This document shows, piece by piece, positions 1 to 8,499 of a DNA stretch of 64,000 nucleotides. Within the stretch, counting starts at the first letter, position 1. Every line of letters starts with the position of its first letter. The stretch covers positions 204,484-268,483 of the forward strand of contig NZ_QKYV01000001.1 in NCBI RefSeq assembly GCF_003253545.1. Direction: 5' to 3'. The position numbers and the translations under genes were made by a program. A model generated the notes under the pieces. It was not told the origin of the DNA. It searched no databases and worked only from the letters and a program-made list of their open reading frames with translations. This DNA is from Mesonia algae (lineage in GTDB: Bacteria > Bacteroidota > Bacteroidia > Flavobacteriales > Flavobacteriaceae).

Positions 1-993
1 AATAATGATGATAACATCAATGATATTATTGTAGAAATATTGTCTACCAATAGCACTACTCCAATGATTGTATTTGGAGTAAATGATGAAAGTTATAGCT
101 CTAGAAATATTGCCGATGAAGAGATTAATTCTCCAGAGAAAAAGTTAGAGCTCATCGAGAGTTTTAAAGAACAATATCAACCCATAGAAGTTTACGATGG
201 TGATACGTTAGTAAGCATTGTTTATTATGGTTATTCAGATTTATTGATACGATTAAAGTACTTTCCTATTATTATAATTTTAATCATTTTACTATTCTTA
301 GGAATCATTTACTACTTCTTTTCAACTTCAAAATCTCACGAACAAAGTCAGCTATGGGCGGGAATGGCTAAAGAAACTGCTCATCAAATAGGAACACCTT
401 TGTCTTCTTTAGTAGGTTGGACAGAAATTTTAAGAAGTGAAAATGTTAATCCTTCCTATTTAGTAGAAATAGAAAAGGATGTAAGTAGGTTACAAACCAT
501 TACCGAACGCTTTTCTAAAATAGGCTCTTTACCTAAGCTACAACCCACAAATATCATAGAAGCTACTCAAGATTCTTATGATTATTTAAAAGCACGAACC
601 TCAAAACTTATACATTTTGAGATAAAGCTTCCGCAGAAAGAGATTATGGTAGACCTTAATGAAGAACTTTATAGCTGGACTATAGAAAATCTTGTAAAAA
701 ATGCCATTGATGCCTTAAAAGGAAAAGGAGACATAAAAATTGAAATTAACGAAGAAACCAAATGGGTACAAATCTTAATTTCCGATAACGGTAAGGGTAT
801 CCCTAAAAGTCAGTTTAAAAAGATCTTTACACCTGGAGTAACCTCTAAAAAAAGAGGTTGGGGACTTGGTCTCTCTTTAGCTAAACGAATTATAGAAATC
901 TATCATGAAGGCAGAATTAAAGTACTTAAAAGCGAACTTAACCAAGGGACTACTTTTGAGATAAAACTTCTTAAGAAAACCGAAACCTCATAA
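1..993 (+). CDS. Sensor histidine kinase, C-terminal part (5' end outside window)
   Basis: The reading frame is open back to the first base, so the gene starts before the window. The first in-frame start-like codon is a TTG at 40, which is probably internal. Seen: one membrane helix rich in I/L at about residues 88-108, then an H-box with the phospho-acceptor histidine in the motif AKETAHQIGTPLSSL, an N-box (ENLVKNAIDAL), a G1 box (DNGKGI) and a G2 box (GWGLGLSLAKRI). This is a HisKA/HATPase_c kinase that autophosphorylates and passes phosphate to a response regulator. The regulator gene is not in view. The part before the helix would be an extracytoplasmic sensor segment. The gene ends 2 bases before a convergent lipoprotein gene, with no visible terminator between them. 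Confidence 0.93.
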   Translation, partial: NNDDNINDIIVEILSTNSTTPMIVFGVNDESYSSRNIADEEINSPEKKLELIESFKEQYQPIEVYDGDTLVSIVYYGYSDLLIRLKYFPIIIILIILLFLGIIYYFFSTSKSHEQSQLWAGMAKETAHQIGTPLSSLVGWTEILRSENVNPSYLVEIEKDVSRLQTITERFSKIGSLPKLQPTNIIEATQDSYDYLKARTSKLIHFEIKLPQKEIMVDLNEELYSWTIENLVKNAIDALKGKGDIKIEINEETKWVQILISDNGKGIPKSQFKKIFTPGVTSKKRGWGLGLSLAKRIIEIYHEGRIKVLKSELNQGTTFEIKLLKKTETS

Positions 994-995
994 AT

Positions 996-1820
996 TTACT
1001 TCTTAAAAACCTCTTTACTTAGATCATTATTAAATTGAATATTAGTCCAATTCACAGTCGTCCAAGGACCTTCTGTGATCGCTGCATCCCAAGTAGATTT
1101 TTTGTACGTACGCTTAGCTGGAATTAGCATACCATCAACTTCATCATAATCCAATATCATTAAATATGGGGTTTCAATCACTCCAAAATCAGCTACAGTA
1201 AAAAGAAATTGATCTACCATAGAGGTTTCTTTATTTATGTATAACTGATAGATATCGGTAGGTTGATTATCATCTGAATTAAATGTGATTTTCACAATAT
1301 CATACTCAGCTTCATTTATTGTTTCTTCTTTAACAAATTCATAGTTTACGCTAGAGTCTAATAGCTTTTGAAACATAGCAAACCAATAGAAATTAGTAGG
1401 TCTATTAAAAGCAACTTTTTTTAAACGTTTTTCATCCTGTACAACTTCTCCATTATGTTTTAGCCAATATTCATCTCCGTCAAATCCTTGTTCAATCTGT
1501 CCTTCAAGATCGGGAAATGTTCTTTCGTGATGCTCGTACGATCCATAAGACAGCTCACCATCAAAAATATATTTCTCTGTAGAAATATCAGATTTTCCAT
1601 CTGCAGTCGTATACGTATAAGTGTAGACCACATCTTCTTTATCTAATAATGTTTGGTAATCTCCTACTTCATTAACCATAGTAGAAACTAACTCATGTCC
1701 TTTATTTTTAAAAGACTTTGAGGTCTTTTCCTCTAATTTTGACTCTTTCTTGTCATTACAAGACATTAATAAAACACTTAAAAGAATAACTATTAATGGC
1801 GTTGTTTTCATTCTATTCAT
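996..1820 (-). CDS. Lipoprotein of unknown function (DUF6503-like)
   Basis: The N-terminus is a lipoprotein signal with lipobox LLMSC at about residues 17-21, so the mature protein should be anchored in the cell envelope. The 274-residue protein then has alternating beta-type segments with tyrosine-rich patches (YTYTYTTADG, FDGDEYWLKHNGE) and a final stretch DEVDGMLIPAKRTY. This layout resembles outer-membrane lipoprotein-carrier-like beta proteins and, from memory, the DUF6503 family common in flavobacteria; that assignment is tentative. Met4 is an alternative start 9 bases downstream. It lies downstream of the HIT gene on the same strand after a 65-base gap, so it may be the last gene of the leftward group or have its own promoter. 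Confidence 0.75.
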   Translation of the reverse strand: MNRMKTTPLIVILLSVLLMSCNDKKESKLEEKTSKSFKNKGHELVSTMVNEVGDYQTLLDKEDVVYTYTYTTADGKSDISTEKYIFDGELSYGSYEHHERTFPDLEGQIEQGFDGDEYWLKHNGEVVQDEKRLKKVAFNRPTNFYWFAMFQKLLDSSVNYEFVKEETINEAEYDIVKITFNSDDNQPTDIYQLYINKETSMVDQFLFTVADFGVIETPYLMILDYDEVDGMLIPAKRTYKKSTWDAAITEGPWTTVNWTNIQFNNDLSKEVFKK

Positions 1821-1885
1821 TTTCTTGAAATTTATGATTAAGTAGTTAGCAAAGAAAATTTGCTAACTTTTAAAATAAGTTGTAT

Positions 1886-2275
1886 TTAAAAATTAGCTGC
1901 TATTTGTTTCGCTAATTTCTCCATTTCATCACTACTCATTTTTATTTTACGTTCAAAGCGGATGTCATCCATTTCTTGTAACGGGATTAAATGTACGTGA
2001 ACGTGAGGCACTTCTAAGCCAACCACAGACATCCCAATACGTTTACACGGAATTGTTTTCCGTAAAGCTAAAGCTACTTTTCTAGAGAACTTCATGAGAT
2101 TTTGGTAAGTTTCTTCATCTAAATCGAACAGTTTATTAACCTCCTTTTTCGGAATACAAAGGGTATGACCTTTTGCATTTGGGTTAACATCTAAAAAAGC
2201 TAGAAATTCATCGGTTTCAGCAACCTTATTTGCTGGTAATTCTCCGTTGATAATTTTTGTGAATATCGTTGACAT
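1886..2275 (-). CDS. HIT family nucleotide hydrolase (HinT-like)
   Basis: A 129-residue cytosolic protein with the full histidine triad motif VPHVHVHLIPL (His91, His93, His95), where the middle histidine is the nucleophile that forms the nucleotidyl intermediate. HinT-like enzymes cleave adenosine phosphoramidates and related aminoacyl-adenylates. The N-terminal segment TIFTKIINGELPANKV is typical of the HINT branch, and the length is normal. It sits 25 bases after the OppC-like permease on the same strand, so cotranscription is likely. Nothing in the sequence links its chemistry to the transporter or protease upstream. Confidence 0.95.
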   Translation of the reverse strand: MSTIFTKIINGELPANKVAETDEFLAFLDVNPNAKGHTLCIPKKEVNKLFDLDEETYQNLMKFSRKVALALRKTIPCKRIGMSVVGLEVPHVHVHLIPLQEMDDIRFERKIKMSSDEMEKLAKQIAANF

Positions 2276-2300
2276 ATATTTTTATTTTAAAGGTATAAAA

Positions 2301-3413
2301 TTAAGTTCTTACATCTAAAGCGTCTCGTAAAGCATTCCCAATTAACATAAATGCCATAACTAAGCTCATAATTGCTAAGCCCGGAATAATGGCTAGATAT
2401 GGCTTTCCTAGAATAATGTAACTGTAATGATCTTTTATCATTCCACCCCAACTTGGCATAGGAGGTTGTGCTCCAATACCTAAAAAGCTTAAACCGCTTT
2501 CCACCAAAATAGCAGCGGCAAAATTTGCTGCTGAAATCACAATAACGGGAGCGATTATATTAGGAATAATATGTTTTTGAATGATTCTAAAATTACTAAA
2601 CCCTAAGGCTTTTGCAGCAGTTACATACTGTAGTTTTTTCACTCCAAGTACTTGGCCACGTACGACTCTCGCTACTTCTACCCACATAGTGAGTCCTACC
2701 GCTATAAAAACCTGCCAAAAACCTTTACCTAAAGCAAGTGTAATTGCTATTACCAACAACAAGGTAGGAATGGACCAAGTAACATTGATAAGCCACATAA
2801 TGGCTTGATCTATTTTACCACCGTAATATCCCGCAATAGCTCCTAAAGAAATACCTATGACTAATGAAATAAAAACAGCTACAAACCCAATGGATAAAGA
2901 AATTCTAATTCCCACCAACATTCTACTCAACATATCCCGTCCGTATTTGTCGGTTCCTAAAAGAAATGTCTTCTGCCGAATAAACTGTTCTTCTACATGT
3001 TGCCAAGAATCTACACCTTTAAAATCTTCTTTTAACGTATAGGTCTTTGCTAATCCCTCTATTCCTTCACCTGTATAAGGTGCTGCATAAAGAGTATCAT
3101 TACTTATTTTGTAATTGGTAATTGGAATCTCTGCGGAAGAAATATTCTCCCCAAAGAAAAAAGAAGAAATAGCAGATTGAGAAGAAGTTTCTATAGGAAA
3201 ACTCAACATTTTCACTGAAAACCCAGGGTTTTTAGAATGTATAGATAAATGCATTTGGTTAGCATTCGCCGTATCATCTGGAGCAAGAGTGTAGGCAAAA
3301 ACAGCCAAAAGCAAACAAAAAACTACAAACCAGAAACTTAAAACGCCCCAAAAGTTTTTTTTAAACTTTTGGAGCGCTAAATGGGTTAATGAACTAGATT
3401 TCTTTTTATTCAT
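2301..3413 (-). CDS. ABC transporter permease, OppC/DppC-like
   Basis: 370-residue inner-membrane subunit of a peptide/nickel-type ABC importer. Seen: a short cytosolic N-terminus, first helix at about residues 21-43, a long periplasmic segment of about 120 residues holding LLGTDKYGRDMLSRML, then five helices with the ATPase-contacting EAA loop (AAKALGFSNFRIIQKHIIPN) and the conserved end AILVESGLSFLGIGAQPP. No OppB permease, ATPase or binding protein is next to it, so its partners must be encoded elsewhere. This split arrangement is common in Bacteroidota. The start lies 6 bases after the stop of the Prc protease gene, which implies one transcript. Confidence 0.93.
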   Translation of the reverse strand: MNKKKSSSLTHLALQKFKKNFWGVLSFWFVVFCLLLAVFAYTLAPDDTANANQMHLSIHSKNPGFSVKMLSFPIETSSQSAISSFFFGENISSAEIPITNYKISNDTLYAAPYTGEGIEGLAKTYTLKEDFKGVDSWQHVEEQFIRQKTFLLGTDKYGRDMLSRMLVGIRISLSIGFVAVFISLVIGISLGAIAGYYGGKIDQAIMWLINVTWSIPTLLLVIAITLALGKGFWQVFIAVGLTMWVEVARVVRGQVLGVKKLQYVTAAKALGFSNFRIIQKHIIPNIIAPVIVISAANFAAAILVESGLSFLGIGAQPPMPSWGGMIKDHYSYIILGKPYLAIIPGLAIMSLVMAFMLIGNALRDALDVRT

Positions 3414-3419
3414 TTAACT

Positions 3420-5585
3420 TTAGTCTTTGATCGTTGCCATCTTAGACTTTTTAATATTATTTAGTTTCAGATCTTCAAGTACGTGAATAGCCTCTTCTAC
3501 ATATACATCTTTACTTAAATTCTCGTGCCAACGGGTTCTTTTTTCCGCTAAGGTAGTATCTGTTTTAAACAGCTCTACTTCGTAAGGCAATGAAGTGAAA
3601 GTTAAATCGCTATTGTAATCATTAATTACATCAAAGCGTTCTGCTTTTTTCTCGCTTTCTTCAATTTGCGACTTATATTCCTCATAGTTTAAACTAAAAG
3701 TTTCAACCCCACGTTGTTCTTTAATCCACTGAGCACTTTCATCGATAAGCTTTAATTGTTCATTTTTAGCCATTCGTTTTTTACTACTTTCAATGGTTTC
3801 TTCAAAACCAATATAACCATCCCAAATCTCATAATCTGCAGAATCAATTTGATCCCAAGGTAAAGGATTATCCATATCTTTTTCTCCTAAATCGATATAG
3901 CTATAACGGTCTGGAACTACTACATCACTTTTCACTCCTTCTAACTGAGTAGATCCTCCATTAACTCTATAGAACTTTTGTCTAGTAATTTTTAAAGCTC
4001 CCATATCTCCTAAATCGCTATTTCTCATCCAACGATTAAGATCTACAACACCTTGTACAGTTCCTTTACCATAGGTTTGCTTGCCTCCTATAATAATAGC
4101 TCTTTTATAATCTTGCATTGCTGCAGCTAAAATTTCTGAAGCAGAAGCTGATAATTCATTCACCAAAATCACTAGAGGTCCGTCCCATAAAATAGAATCG
4201 TCTGTATCTGGTAATACTTCTACTTTATTATCTCCAGAACGTACTTGCACTATAGGTCCTTCTTTAATGAATAAACCAGCAATATCAACTACGGCAGATA
4301 AAGATCCTCCTCCGTTATTTCTTAGGTCTATAACAAGACCATCCATATTTTCTTTCTTAAGGGCTATGATTTCTTTTTCAATGTCTGAAGCTGCATTTCT
4401 ATTTTTTCTATTCTCCATATCAAAATAGAATTTTGGCAGGTTAATCAAACCATAATTCTTTCCTTCCTTTTCAACCATAGAGCTTTTAGCGTAGGTTTCT
4501 TCAATCTCTACTACGTCTCTAATGATTTCAATATCTTCAATAGAACCACTTACTTTTTTTACCGTGAGAACAACTTTTGTACCTTTTGGCCCTTTGATTA
4601 AGCTAACCGCATCGTCTAAAGGCATCCCTATAAGGCTTACAGACTCTTCTTCGTCTTCTTGTTTTACTTTTTGAATAATATCTCCTACTTCCAATTCTTC
4701 TCCTCTCCAAGCTGGACCTCCAGAAATAACATCTACAATTTTAATCTCGTCCATTCTTTTTTGAAGACGTGCTCCTATTCCTTCTAAACTACCAGACATT
4801 TGAATATCAAAACGTTCTTTATCTTCTGGAGCAAAGTAGAAAGTATGAGGATCAAACTCTTCTACAATGGCATTAATATAAAGAGAAAACCAATCTTTTC
4901 TTTCTAAATCATCATTAAGGCTGTAAAATTCATCTAAAGATTGTTTTGTAGTTTCTCTAGCTTCTTTCTCTAACTCTTTATCGCTCTTAGGCTGGTAAGA
5001 TTCATCATCTTCTACCTTTTTATCTTCTTGCTCTTTTAAATCGTAAAATGTAGAAAGTGCAGAAAATTTGAGTTGAGTTCTCCATCTTTCTTTTAATTCT
5101 TTCTTATTAGAAGCATACTCTAAATCATCATAATTAGTATTGATGCTTTCCTTTTCAGAAAAATCAAATGGTTTCTCTAGCAATTCTGCATAAAAGTCTT
5201 TTGTGTCTTCTAAACGCTCTTGTAATCTATTATAAGTAAGGTTGAAAAAGTCAATTTTATGAGCTAAAATTTCGTCATCGATTTTGTTTTTAGAAGATTC
5301 AAAATCTTTTAAATCACTCTTTAAAAAATATCGCTTACGCGGATCAATTCCGTTAAGGTAATCTTTATAAACTTCCTGTGAGAATTCATCATTAATATCC
5401 TTTGGACTGTAATGACCTTGCGTTAATACAAAAGATATAAGTTCGATAAGCACCTCATCTTTATCTGAATCTCCGTCAGTTTCTATTTTGTTAGTTGTAA
5501 AACTGCAAGAAGCAACAGCTAGCAACAACCCTAACAAGAAAATTTTATAGTTCCTTTTCATAAATCTTTTTATTTTCATTAGCAT
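3420..5585 (-). CDS. prc: Carboxy-terminal processing protease, Prc/Tsp type (peptidase S41A)
   Basis: A 721-residue periplasmic lipoprotein protease that cuts substrates from their C-terminus and, in related bacteria, trims cell wall enzymes. Order of parts: lipobox AVASC (about residues 23-27), an alpha-helical N-terminal domain (about 40-250), a PDZ domain (GSLEGIGARLQ onwards, about 265-350), the S41 protease core with the serine in SASASE (479-483) and the lysine in YGKGTVQG (Lys507), and a charged helical C-terminal region. The size matches E. coli Prc rather than the shorter CtpA enzymes. Met3 and Met9 are alternative starts; Met9 gives a more standard signal peptide. The OppC-like permease follows after 6 bases. 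Confidence 0.95.
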   Translation of the reverse strand: MLMKIKRFMKRNYKIFLLGLLLAVASCSFTTNKIETDGDSDKDEVLIELISFVLTQGHYSPKDINDEFSQEVYKDYLNGIDPRKRYFLKSDLKDFESSKNKIDDEILAHKIDFFNLTYNRLQERLEDTKDFYAELLEKPFDFSEKESINTNYDDLEYASNKKELKERWRTQLKFSALSTFYDLKEQEDKKVEDDESYQPKSDKELEKEARETTKQSLDEFYSLNDDLERKDWFSLYINAIVEEFDPHTFYFAPEDKERFDIQMSGSLEGIGARLQKRMDEIKIVDVISGGPAWRGEELEVGDIIQKVKQEDEEESVSLIGMPLDDAVSLIKGPKGTKVVLTVKKVSGSIEDIEIIRDVVEIEETYAKSSMVEKEGKNYGLINLPKFYFDMENRKNRNAASDIEKEIIALKKENMDGLVIDLRNNGGGSLSAVVDIAGLFIKEGPIVQVRSGDNKVEVLPDTDDSILWDGPLVILVNELSASASEILAAAMQDYKRAIIIGGKQTYGKGTVQGVVDLNRWMRNSDLGDMGALKITRQKFYRVNGGSTQLEGVKSDVVVPDRYSYIDLGEKDMDNPLPWDQIDSADYEIWDGYIGFEETIESSKKRMAKNEQLKLIDESAQWIKEQRGVETFSLNYEEYKSQIEESEKKAERFDVINDYNSDLTFTSLPYEVELFKTDTTLAEKRTRWHENLSKDVYVEEAIHVLEDLKLNNIKKSKMATIKD

Positions 5586-5780
5586 TCTATCAATATAGCA
5601 TTAAAAATTATGCCATTTATCATTAATCGTTTTGATTTTTTGTATGTTCTCGAAAGATCGACCTAAATTAATATTTTTTTCGTAGGTGCACAGCTAAAAT
5701 CCTGTTAAGTTGTTGGAAGCTTATTTTTCTGATGGATCTAGATTGTTTTTAATTCTGTATTTTAGCGTAAAAATTCTTCC

Positions 5781-6563
5781 ATGTCAAAGAAAAAGCCACT
5801 TATTTTAGTTACCAATGATGATGGTATTACTGCTCCAGGAATAAGACATCTTATTTCTATTATGAAAAAGATTGGAGACGTAGTTGTAATAGCTCCCGAT
5901 AGCCCTCAAAGTGGAATGGGACACGCAATTACTCTTAATGATAATTTATATTGTGACCCTGTAAAGTTAGAAGAAACAGAGGATCACAAGGAGTATAGTT
6001 GTTCTGGAACTCCTGCAGATTGCGTAAAAATCGCAAAACAAGAAATTTTAAAACGCAAACCAGATTTATGCGTAAGCGGTATTAACCACGGTTCTAACTC
6101 TTCTATTAATGTAATTTACTCAGGAACGATGAGCGCCGCAGTAGAAGCGGGTACCGAAGGTATTCCTGCTATAGGGTTTTCTCTATTAGATTACTCTCTT
6201 TCTGCTAATTTTGAACCTACCACAAAATTTATTGAAACCATAGTAAATAATGTTTTAGAAAACGGACTTCCAAAAGGAGTGGTTCTCAATGTTAATATCC
6301 CTAAACTTTCTGCAAAAGAAATTAAAGGAATTAAAGTGTGTAGGCAAGCAAAAGCGCATTGGGTAGAAGAGTTTGATAAAAGAACCAATCCACAAGGCAG
6401 AGATTATTACTGGCTTACAGGTAAGTTTGTAAATGAAGATAAAGGAGAGGATACCGATGAATGGGCTTTAGAAAACGGATATGTTTCTGTAGTTCCGGTT
6501 CAATTTGATTTAACAGCACACCATTCTATACAAGAATTAAACAGTTGGCAACTCAATGATTAA
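5781..6563 (+). CDS. surE: 5'/3'-nucleotidase SurE
   Basis: A 260-residue cytosolic metal-dependent phosphatase that removes phosphate from nucleoside monophosphates. Seen: the N-terminal metal-binding motif ILVTNDDGITAPG (Asp13, Asp14), the PDSPQSGMGHAIT substrate loop, CSGTPADCVK, and VSGINHGSNSSINVIYSGT, all SurE hallmarks. Length is normal. It opens the rightward run surE, small membrane protein, lpxB, NlpC/P60, comEC; the next gene overlaps its stop codon by 8 bases. The 195-base divergent gap upstream must hold its promoter and that of prc. A TTG-N12-TATTTTAG string there is too tightly spaced to call with confidence. Confidence 0.97.
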   Translation: MSKKKPLILVTNDDGITAPGIRHLISIMKKIGDVVVIAPDSPQSGMGHAITLNDNLYCDPVKLEETEDHKEYSCSGTPADCVKIAKQEILKRKPDLCVSGINHGSNSSINVIYSGTMSAAVEAGTEGIPAIGFSLLDYSLSANFEPTTKFIETIVNNVLENGLPKGVVLNVNIPKLSAKEIKGIKVCRQAKAHWVEEFDKRTNPQGRDYYWLTGKFVNEDKGEDTDEWALENGYVSVVPVQFDLTAHHSIQELNSWQLND

Positions 6564-6855
6564 GAAAGAGATTTTTATTGGTTTTTTGATAGGCTTATTA
6601 GCCACTTGCGCAGGAGTATTTTTATATTCTACGCTATTTTTAAATCCAGATTTGATGGAATCTTTAAAAATAGCGCAATCTAATAATCGTTTAGGAAGTG
6701 TTATTGCCCTCGGAGCAATTCTTAATTTTCTTCCTTTTTTTGTTTTTTTAAAGAAAAACAAAATTTACAGAGCTAGAGGAGTTATTATTTTTACCATTCT
6801 TACTGGGATTTTAATTGCCCTTATTAACTTTAATGTCATCGGACCAATTTTATAA
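6556..6855 (+). CDS. Small membrane protein of unknown function
   Basis: A 99-residue protein with three predicted membrane helices: about residues 5-25, 43-64 (SVIALGAILNFLPFFVFLKK) and 73-97, with positive residues between the second and third. It overlaps the end of surE by 8 bases and ends 3 bases before lpxB, so translation is almost certainly coupled with both. I do not recognise a characterised family. Flavobacterial genomes often keep a small protein at this position between surE and lpxB. A role near the inner membrane, perhaps linked to lipid A synthesis by context, is only an inference. Confidence 0.8.
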   Translation: MIKKEIFIGFLIGLLATCAGVFLYSTLFLNPDLMESLKIAQSNNRLGSVIALGAILNFLPFFVFLKKNKIYRARGVIIFTILTGILIALINFNVIGPIL

Positions 6856-6858
6856 ATT

Positions 6859-7974
6859 ATGAAGTACTACCTTATTGCTGGTGAAGCCTCTGGAGACTTA
6901 CACGCTGCAAACCTTATGAAATCTTTAAAGGAAAAAGACGCTGCTGCGGATTTTAGATTTTGGGGTGGTGATCTTATGCAAGCCGTAGGCGGTACTTTAG
7001 TGAAACATTATCGAGAGCTAGCTTTTATGGGCTTTGCAGAAGTAATTGCCAACCTAAGGACTATCTTCAAGAATATTGCTTTGTGTAAAAAAGATATACT
7101 TGCTTATGAACCCGATGTCATTATCTTTATAGATTACCCAGGTTTTAATTTTAGAATTGCCAAGTGGGCAAAACAACAAGACATACCAACGCACTACTAT
7201 ATTTCTCCGCAAATTTGGGCTTGGAAAGAAAACCGAATCAAAGCCATAAAGCGTGATGTGGATGAAATGTATGTCATACTTCCATTTGAAAAAGATTTTT
7301 ACGAAAAGAAACATCAATATCCTGTTCATTTTGTGGGCCATCCTTTATTGGATGCTATTGATCAACGTGAAGAAATTTCTTTCGAGCAATTTATAGAAGT
7401 AAATCAACTTCCCAACAAGCCTATTATCGCTTTATTACCAGGAAGTAGAAAACAAGAAATCTCTAAAATGCTAGAAACTATGCTGAGTATAACTCCGCAT
7501 TATCCTGATTATCAATTTATCATTGCGGGAGCACCAAGTCAAGATGAAGCATATTACCAACAGTTTTTAAAAAAGAATCAGGTTTTTCTTATCAGCAATA
7601 AAACTTACAATTTATTAAGTGTTGCTAGCGCTGCATTAGTCACCTCTGGAACCGCTACTTTAGAAACTGCGCTTTTTAATGTCCCCGAAGTGGTTTGCTA
7701 CAAAGGAAGCTCTATTTCTTATCAAATTGCTAAACGTATTATTAACTTAGATTACATCTCTTTAGTCAACTTAATAATGGATAAAGAGGTTGTAAAAGAA
7801 TTAATCCAGGGAGAATTTAATTCTAAAAAGTTAAAAAACGAACTCGATTTGATTTTAGAGAATCCGAAAAGAGAAAATATATTGAAAGAATACAAAGAGC
7901 TTAAAAATAAGCTTGGCGGAATTGGCGCCAGTGAAAAAACTGCTTCTTTAATTTATGAAAAATTACAACCATGA
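6859..7974 (+). CDS. lpxB: Lipid-A-disaccharide synthase
   Basis: A 371-residue glycosyltransferase (GT19) that joins UDP-2,3-diacylglucosamine to lipid X to make the tetraacyl disaccharide of lipid A, acting on the cytosolic face of the inner membrane. Seen: AGEASGDLHAANLM at the N-terminus, FRFWGGDLMQAVGG, the FIDYPGFNFRIAKWAK and YISPQIWAWKENR motifs, the GHPLLD segment, the nucleotide-binding ALLPGSRKQEI loop, and SGTATLETALF. Length and motif order are those of full LpxB. It lies inside the surE operon and its end overlaps the start of the NlpC/P60 lipoprotein gene by 4 bases (ATGA). Confidence 0.98.
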   Translation: MKYYLIAGEASGDLHAANLMKSLKEKDAAADFRFWGGDLMQAVGGTLVKHYRELAFMGFAEVIANLRTIFKNIALCKKDILAYEPDVIIFIDYPGFNFRIAKWAKQQDIPTHYYISPQIWAWKENRIKAIKRDVDEMYVILPFEKDFYEKKHQYPVHFVGHPLLDAIDQREEISFEQFIEVNQLPNKPIIALLPGSRKQEISKMLETMLSITPHYPDYQFIIAGAPSQDEAYYQQFLKKNQVFLISNKTYNLLSVASAALVTSGTATLETALFNVPEVVCYKGSSISYQIAKRIINLDYISLVNLIMDKEVVKELIQGEFNSKKLKNELDLILENPKRENILKEYKELKNKLGGIGASEKTASLIYEKLQP

Positions 7975-8471
7975 TAAAAAAAATTCTACTGTTATTGATC
8001 ATTGCAAGTTTAGCTTCTTGTGGTTCTAGCCGAAAAGTTGCGAACTCAAAAATAAAAAAAAGCAGTTCTTATAAATACGATCCTGTACCCGAAGCCACTC
8101 GCATTACCAATTATGCTTTAGGTTTTCAAGGAACACGTTATAAGTACGGCGGAACTACAAAGAAAGGAATGGATTGTTCTGGTTTAATCTATACTTCTTT
8201 TCAAGAAGAAGGAATTCAATTGCCTAGAGTTTCTAGAGATATGGCAAAACGAGGTTATAAAATTCACACCAACCAAGTTAATGTTGGTGATTTGCTGTTT
8301 TTCCAAACTAATAAAAGCCGAAAGGTTATTAACCATGTAGGTTTGGTTGTGGAGATTGTTCCAGGGAATGTAAGCTTCATACACTCCACTACTTCGAGAG
8401 GTGTTATTGTATCCTCTCTCAATGAAAAATATTGGAATTCTGCTTACGTTATGGCTCGACGGGTTTTCTAA
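7971..8471 (+). CDS. NlpC/P60 family cell wall hydrolase lipoprotein
   Basis: A 166-residue envelope protein. The lipobox SLASC places the lipidated cysteine at residue 17. The rest is one NlpC/P60 (C40) domain with the catalytic cysteine in GMDCSGLIYTSF (Cys69), the histidine in NHVGLVVE (His122) and a third polar residue in FIHSTTSRGV (His138). Such enzymes cut D-gamma-glutamyl-meso-diaminopimelate bonds in peptidoglycan stem peptides (Spr/MepS type). No SH3-like targeting domain is present. The ATGA overlap with lpxB and a 28-base gap to comEC keep it in the operon. Confidence 0.95.
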   Translation: MIKKILLLLIIASLASCGSSRKVANSKIKKSSSYKYDPVPEATRITNYALGFQGTRYKYGGTTKKGMDCSGLIYTSFQEEGIQLPRVSRDMAKRGYKIHTNQVNVGDLLFFQTNKSRKVINHVGLVVEIVPGNVSFIHSTTSRGVIVSSLNEKYWNSAYVMARRVF

Positions 8472-8499
8472 CATTCATATTTTTTGAGTAACTTTAAGA

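Noticed and set aside
5740..5765. TTG and TATTTTAG before surE as a promoter
   Set aside because: The spacing is only 12 bases and the -7 box has a mismatch, so it does not meet the consensus used for the other calls.
8184..8474. A 96-codon frame on the minus strand opposite the NlpC/P60 gene
   Set aside because: The opposite strand carries all catalytic motifs of a known hydrolase; the antisense product shows no recognisable features.
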